The notes beneath the pieces are model-generated. The model had not been told where the DNA came from and did not search any database. It saw only the letters and a list, made by a program, of their open reading frames with translations. Positions 59,008-64,000 of a stretch of 64,000 bases of DNA are shown here, piece after piece. Made by a program: the position numbers and the translations under genes. The number at the start of each line of letters is the position of its first letter. Position 1 is the first letter of the stretch. Origin of the DNA: Anisus vortex (Eukaryota; Mollusca; Gastropoda; Planorbidae); NCBI GenBank assembly GCA_949126835.1, contig OX421498.1, positions 28,873,081 to 28,937,080 on the forward strand, read 5' to 3'.

Positions 59008-59608
59008 GTAAAGCTCGTCACAACAAATATCTTTAACACAAAAAAATTGTTCAATCATAATATGCTAACAATGGGACAAATTTATGGGGCCAATTCACGG
59101 GACTAAGGAATTAAATTCAATTTTCTGGTCTATAATGCGGTTCGTGAACACTTTATTGCTGTAGTTTATTATTTATTTATACTTGCTAAATATTTGGCGC
59201 TTGGCACATTGTGTGATGACACAAAGATCACATGATCGTTTCTTTTTATGTTACCGTACTAAGAAGACATCCAACTATCTTTTTAAGTTTATAATTGTAA
59301 ATCTTGTTCCGAGCTGCAAATGGGCATGACGGCGCCACGGGGGCTGCAGGAGTGCTCGGTGGTGCGACTAGGAACTCGGATTGTGTAGCGCTCGACATCG
59401 GCTTAATTTTTTTCCCTAACAAAATTTATAAGCCTTCCCTCGACCCCGCCACACCAACCTTACGTAGGCTACGTCAGTGTCGGAAACCTAAGGAACACGT
59501 GTCAGACTTGGCACGCAGAGCGATTTACAATGGCACGCGGAAGACGTCCAAAAGGGCAATTAATGCCTTTTCTACAAGAAATTGAGTGCTAGAACAAGAT
59601 ATATTTTT
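59008..59608. other. Intron; no second gene supported
   Basis: A GC-richer patch at 59,304-59,585 is open on the plus strand but has no domain; it may be the body of the hAT-related repeat ending at 59,680. Confidence 0.4.
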
Positions 59609-59680
59609 GGGCTTTTGGCACGCCCAACGAATTAGAAATCCTACTTGGGCAAATTCTTTTCAAAAGGTTGCCGACCCCTG
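59609..59680 (-). mobile_element. hAT-like terminus (family of 46,428)
   Basis: Read inward on the minus strand: CAGGGGTCGGCAACCTTTTG, GGATTTCTAATTCGTTGGGC, GTGCCAAAAG. Same order as the elements at 1095 and 46,428. The opposite end was not located. Confidence 0.6.
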
Positions 59681-60240
59681 GCCTACGTGGTTGAGCGCCG
59701 ATACTGTAATGGAATTTTACCACAGCAATGGTTGGTAGAGAAATCGCCAACTACAGAAAGGGTCATATAGTCTTTTACTCTACCATTCTACCGCACAGCA
59801 TCTTCACTTCCAATACTAACGAAAACAAAATGGTTTCTAGCTACAAACTGTACCGTAGACATTTTTAATACAAAGTTTGTTTAGTTTCCATAGTTAAACT
59901 TTTGTTATAAATAAAGTAATTAAACATAGTTGCGTAACTATTGCAGTTTTCTATTCTACGTTCACATAATTTATACATAACATACATACATTATACATTT
60001 TCCTACTTGATTACCCCGTTAGTTTACGATGCTTGAAAACTATTGAATCGTGGGGGGGGGGGGGGGGAGTACTTCTTTGCGGTCGCTTGTTGTTGTCTTG
60101 TCGACCACTGTGCAGGCTAGAACTTATATCTTCAGCTTTATCTTATAGTGCCGCCAAAGCTAGTTTCTGTTTTTGTTTTTCTCAAAAATTTTCTGCCATT
60201 AAAACAAGCCAACATGTTCTCATGTGGACCGAAAATATTT

Positions 60241-60408
60241 AGGTCAGATCCTGTGATGACTTGTTATAATCAGGTCACGTTACGCGACGACGCGAAATAA
60301 TTAGGTCACTCTCGGTGATGACGCGCTATAATTAGGTCACGCACCGCGATGACATGTTATAATTAGGTCATATCCTGTGATGACATGTTTAATTAGGTCA
60401 TCTTGTGT
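60241..60408. repeat. 31-bp tandem repeat with AGGTCA in every unit
   Basis: AGGTCA at 60,241, 60,272, 60,303, 60,334, 60,365 and 60,395, each followed by a variable GC-rich part, GATGAC and a TATAATT-like end. AGGTCA is the nuclear-receptor half-site. Confidence 0.85.
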
Positions 60409-61004
60409 TTATTTTCATTCCATGCTATATATAGTAAGCCATAATATAATCAAATATTTATTTAGTTAATTTGCTGTAATGTGTCTGTTATAAGGAGTTC
60501 AGCAATATATAAAATCATGTTTGTTGATCAGACTCGGGTCTTTGTCGCTTCTCGGAGCCGATTAAATTTACATTGGACATGATTGTAAAGATTTGGAAAG
60601 ACCCTTTGGGGTGGGAAGTGGGGGGGGGCGTGAAGGACCAAAGTTGGGTGTGAGGGAATGAAGAGAATTCTGATTAGCTTGGTCTTGTCCCCGGGCCTTT
60701 ACGCTATTACTACGACCTACTCAAATGAGCACGCGCAGCAGTTGACCAGGGGCGACAACTAAAATGGTTTGTGTGAGTGTATGAGTCTGTGTTTCGCATT
60801 TTCCCCCTCCTGTTTTCTATGTTTGTTTATCTGCTGTTGTTGTTGTGTTGTTATTGTTGTTGTTTTTTTGCGTGTCGACAAAAAAATCTGTTAAAAATTT
60901 TAATCTGTTTTACGTGTTGTTGTTTTTATGGACGTTTCGTGGAGGAAAGTAGGAAAACTAAAATCAATGAAACTTTACGAGGTCAGAACAAAATAATTAA
61001 AAAA
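60409..61004. other. Intronic or intergenic, no feature seen
   Basis: Contains G-runs near 60,625 and a TTGTTG-rich stretch near 60,840. The Cys/Leu-rich frame at 60,777-61,007 is a translation of that stretch. Confidence 0.45.
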
Positions 61005-61340
61005 TGAATAAAGAAAGATAAAAAGTGAATAAAAATAGTTAAAAGATAGACGGAAAGGAAAATATATTCGGTTAAAAAGTTATAAGATGTATATGAATAA
61101 AGAAAAGAATGAAAGAAAAGAAAAAAAAAAAGATTTAAAGTAGAAAAACGGAATGAAAGAAAAAGATTCCAGAAAGAAAAGAAATTAAAAAGATAGAAAG
61201 ATGGAATGAAAGAAGTGAAAAAGATGTTAGAGAGAAAGAAAAAATATAGAAATATAGATAGAATGAAAGATAGAAAGACGGAAAGAATATACAAGTAAAA
61301 TATAAAGAAACACGGAACATCAGAAACAGACAGAAATAAA
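61005..61340. repeat. Purine-rich GAAA/GATAGAAAGA tract
   Basis: Imperfect polypurine on the plus strand. The opposite strand gives Phe/Leu/Ser-rich frames that are not genes. Confidence 0.8.
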
Positions 61341-61599
61341 GAATTTAAAAAATAAGGAGAGTTAATGCAGAAAATAGTTTGTTGTTTGCAGTAGGCTAGC
61401 ACGGAAGAGAAACTATAAAACTATTAAAAGATTGAATTGCCTGCATAAATTCAGTTACCCCCAACATCCCCGTGCTAAATTATATTGTTATATCTAGGTC
61501 CGTGAAACTCAAGCTCACTTCTCTTTTTTTTAAACCCGTTGCTTAGCAATGAGTCTTGGGGTGGTAACTCTTTTTTTGACCTTTAGTTAAACCTTTCTC

Positions 61600-61687
61600 T
61601 TATCTTAAAAGTTTACAGACGTTCCTTCTAGATAGAAGATTATTACGTCCACTAGGCCCAAAACTCCTGCAGGGCGACAGGGATCCG
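61600..61687 (-). mobile_element. SINE family A, tail fragment
   Basis: Minus-strand reading GGATCCCTGTCGCCCTGCAG, GGGCCTAGTGGACGTAATAA, GAAGGAACGTCTGTAAACTT then AAGATAAG, as in 13,163-13,250. The head is absent. Confidence 0.75.
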
Positions 61688-61734
61688 TTTGAAAGTTTAT
61701 ATTCTTTTTTTTTAACAATTGTTTTTGTTGACAG

Positions 61735-61960
61735 AGGTAGAGAGAGAGAGAGAGTGAGAGAGAGAAAGAGAGAGAGAGAGAGATGAGTATATAATCTATC
61801 TATATATATATAAAGAGAGCGATAAAGAGAGGAAGGAAACAATGAATGAGTAAGAATGAGACATACAGGCCGAGAGAAAGAAAATGATAAACAAATAAAG
61901 AGATTCAGGGAGAGAAAGAGAGACAGAGAGATGGTTAGGGATGAAGACTGTTAAAGTGTA
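61735..61960. repeat. (GA)n-rich microsatellite region
   Basis: GAGAGAGAGTGAGAGAGAAA and looser GA-rich continuation, with an intervening TATATATATA. Confidence 0.85.
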
Positions 61961-63100
61961 TAAGAGATAAAGGAAACGAGAAGAGAGAAAGAAAGGGTAA
62001 AATAAGACGTATGTGTGGTTAAAACTTTATGGTGGTTATTTGCTTAAGGCGGCTGTTTAAATATAATTTAAAAACTTTTTTTTTGTTGTTTTTTTTGCAA
62101 TTGATTATAATTTTTTGTCTAACAAATCATAAAATATAATCTAATTAAATTTGTTTTTAAAAGTTTATTCATTTCATTTTAAAAGTTAATAAAGTGCATC
62201 GTGTTTTGGTTTCCATAGTAATGATATAAAATTTAACTTTTCTGTGGAAGACTGCCTTGGGGCATGCGGTATAATAGTCCTACGTAATCTATAAGTGATA
62301 TTATAGTGTTAAGGTGCCCCAGACATCTTAGTTGCCCTGATATTGCAAAGGCTTACATAATCATATTTTAGTTCGGATTGAATGTGGTCAAATGTGACAA
62401 CTATGGCTTTTAATTAGGTATTTGACGACATGGGTAAAACCTACATTAAAAAGGGCGCTACGAACGAGAACGTTTGTTAACCACTGCTAATGAGAAATTT
62501 ACACATGCGGAAGAAACCTAAGTGACCTCTAAAATAACGGTTTAAACTTAAATTCTACCTTACCTCTGTGGAAATGGACTCATTGGAGCAACTGACCTTT
62601 GACAACTATTTAGTTCTATAATTAGTAACGCGGCCATCACGCTTGATACGTGGAGACCCTCATAAAACAGCATCGGCGGAATAGACAATACGACAAACAG
62701 GGAATTAACTCTTCTAGACTTGTCCTACATGCAAGACAATCTGCAGGTCAAGAATATACGGTTCCCCTATCTATATAATATTTAAATATCACTATCCCTA
62801 CCTATGCTTAAAACCTAAAGTTAAAGAATACGCCGTTATTGAAAAATGTTAAGCTTAGGGTGTTAAGTCATAATTATACAAAACATTTCTCATTAAATGC
62901 CATTTAAATAATGACAACATATACACAAATGCAGTATAACGAGTTTTCTATTTTTAAAAATATGGTTACCTTTTTCCAAAGCATACCGTGTAGTTCACTG
63001 TTGTGGCGGCATTTTGTGTGTGTTCCCGTTTGCGTGTGTGAGCTATTGTTCTTGTATTTATTTTTTTATTTGTATAAACAATTCGTATAATAAATAACCG
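61961..63100. other. Intronic or intergenic, no feature seen
   Basis: AT-rich without a supportable gene or repeat. Confidence 0.45.
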
Positions 63101-63121
63101 TTGTTTTTCTTTTCTTTTTAG

Positions 63122-63236
63122 ACAGCGGGGCTTTAGACAAGTGTCTTGCATCACGGAAGTGACGTCACTGATGATGAGATTGCACGTCATTCACTTATTG
63201 AGAAAGAAGAAATGTTTTATATAGAATATGAATAAA
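63122..63236 (+). CDS. Candidate terminal exon with stop and poly(A) signal
   Basis: Acceptor TTTTTCTTTTCTTTTTAG ends at 63,121. Joined to the single base left by the exon ending at 59,007, the sequence reads DSGALDKCLASRK and stops at TGA 63,160-63,162, giving ...FLTYMELK-DSGALDKCLASRK. An AATAAA at 63,231-63,236, 69 bp past the stop, supplies a polyadenylation signal. This would make the encoded protein about 150 residues beyond whatever precedes 43,961. The phase match could be chance (one in three), but acceptor, short in-frame ending and poly(A) signal agree. Confidence 0.45.
63160..63167. promoter_or_regulatory. Palindromic CRE consensus TGACGTCA
   Basis: Perfect CREB/ATF consensus whose first three bases are the proposed stop codon. 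A second perfect copy is at 63,509-63,516 (AAGTGACGTCAGAG), with a similar left flank (GAAG). Confidence 0.35.
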
Positions 63237-63766
63237 CTGAAAATATTCTGAGAGAAAATCTTTGTTCTCAATCTACAAACCATCACGATAAACAACAAAA
63301 AACAGATTGCAATATTTTATTAGTTTAACGATTACATTGCATTCAAAGCATCAAAACATGAGGGTTGTTGTGTGCTGCTTTATCTAAAACATTGATCTTT
63401 TATCTATTATTTTATTGTGAGCTATTTTATTTATTTTTTATTGCGTAATAATAATAATAATCTTTAAGCGATGTATCTGATGTATGACGTGGTTGTTAGT
63501 TACAGAAGTGACGTCAGAGTCTTGTGCTTTGCCTAGGAATGAACGTCGTGTTGTTGTTTGTTTTTTTTTTTTTTTAATCGCATAGATATTGGTCTCTTAA
63601 TTTTTGAATTTTAAAATAATAATAACTTTTGGAGTTATTTTAATTGTATACGGAGTTCTAAATTATGTAACGTCAACAGGAGTCTTAAGTCCTAAATGAG
63701 GCGAAATGAATTATCAAGACAAAATCACCGACCCATTTGGATAGTTTTTAAAAAAACGATAATTCG
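63237..63766. other. Downstream flank, no gene seen
   Basis: AT-rich, contains the second CRE-like palindrome at 63,509 and poly-T and ATA tracts. Confidence 0.4.
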
Positions 63767-63995
63767 GGTCATGTGGAATCAATTTTATATTAATATATTG
63801 AGGTCATGTTATAAATACAATTCTATATTTCGTCTATGTTACGGAATCAATTTTTAAATTAGGTCATGTTATGGAGTCAACTTTATATGTAGGTCATATT
63901 ATGGTATCAATTGTATATTTCGTTTACGGTATGGAATCAATTTTATATTTAGGTCATGGTATAATATTAATGATAAGTCATGGTGTGGTATCATT
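63767..63995. repeat. 30-bp tandem repeat (AGGTCATGTTATGGAATCAA + TTTTATATTT)
   Basis: About seven units running to the window end. Most begin AGGTCA (63,801, 63,861, 63,891, 63,951), others CGTCTA or CGTTTA at the same phase. Confidence 0.85.
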
Positions 63996-64000
63996 GATGG

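Noticed and set aside
60033..60242. Open frame starting at a poly-G run
   Set aside because: Low-complexity origin, no domain.

Overview
The window is eukaryotic, AT-rich, almost gene-free and crowded with repeats. It has spliced exons, tRNA-derived SINEs, hAT, Harbinger and TA-type DNA transposons, LINE debris, an LTR retrotransposon and many kilobase-scale minisatellites. The repeat families and short exons in long introns best fit a heterobranch (freshwater pulmonate-like) gastropod mollusc. That is an inference; no conserved host gene here fixes the species.

Layout. 1-10,700: mostly intergenic, with dispersed repeats, an AP-1-like 22-bp minisatellite (4.3-5.0 kb), two hAT elements with exact 8-bp target-site duplications (5417-5714 and 7648-8436) and a LINE 3' coding remnant (9.1-9.45 kb). 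11.2-16.9 kb: two large minisatellites, one grown out of a SINE. 21.8-30.2 kb: an 11-bp satellite split by a 7.0-kb Ty3-type LTR retrotransposon on the minus strand, flanked by a CATT duplication. Its coding order is Gag, protease, integrase, then the start of reverse transcriptase. This is the unusual Gmr1-type order, and nearly all of RT/RNase H is deleted. 32-44 kb: more hAT, SINE and LINE fragments, a 28-bp minisatellite and a 1.1-kb GACA/GATA block. 45.1-52.6 kb: a 2.3-kb unit in three tandem copies, each holding three TA-type MITEs, a SPIN-like hAT end, a LINE RT fragment and a second small hAT. 53.9-58.4 kb: a degraded PIF/Harbinger element with a MADF-domain gene and transposase remnants.

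The only convincing host coding sequence is a plus-strand exon at 58,594-59,007. It can be joined in phase to a 31-bp candidate exon at 43,961 and to a terminal exon at 63,122 that ends in a stop and has an AATAAA signal. The product would be a short acidic protein of unknown function. If this model is right, the whole repeat mass from 44 to 58.6 kb lies in one intron.

Most long open frames are translations of stop-free tandem repeats and are not genes. No CRISPR, rRNA or functional tRNA gene was seen.
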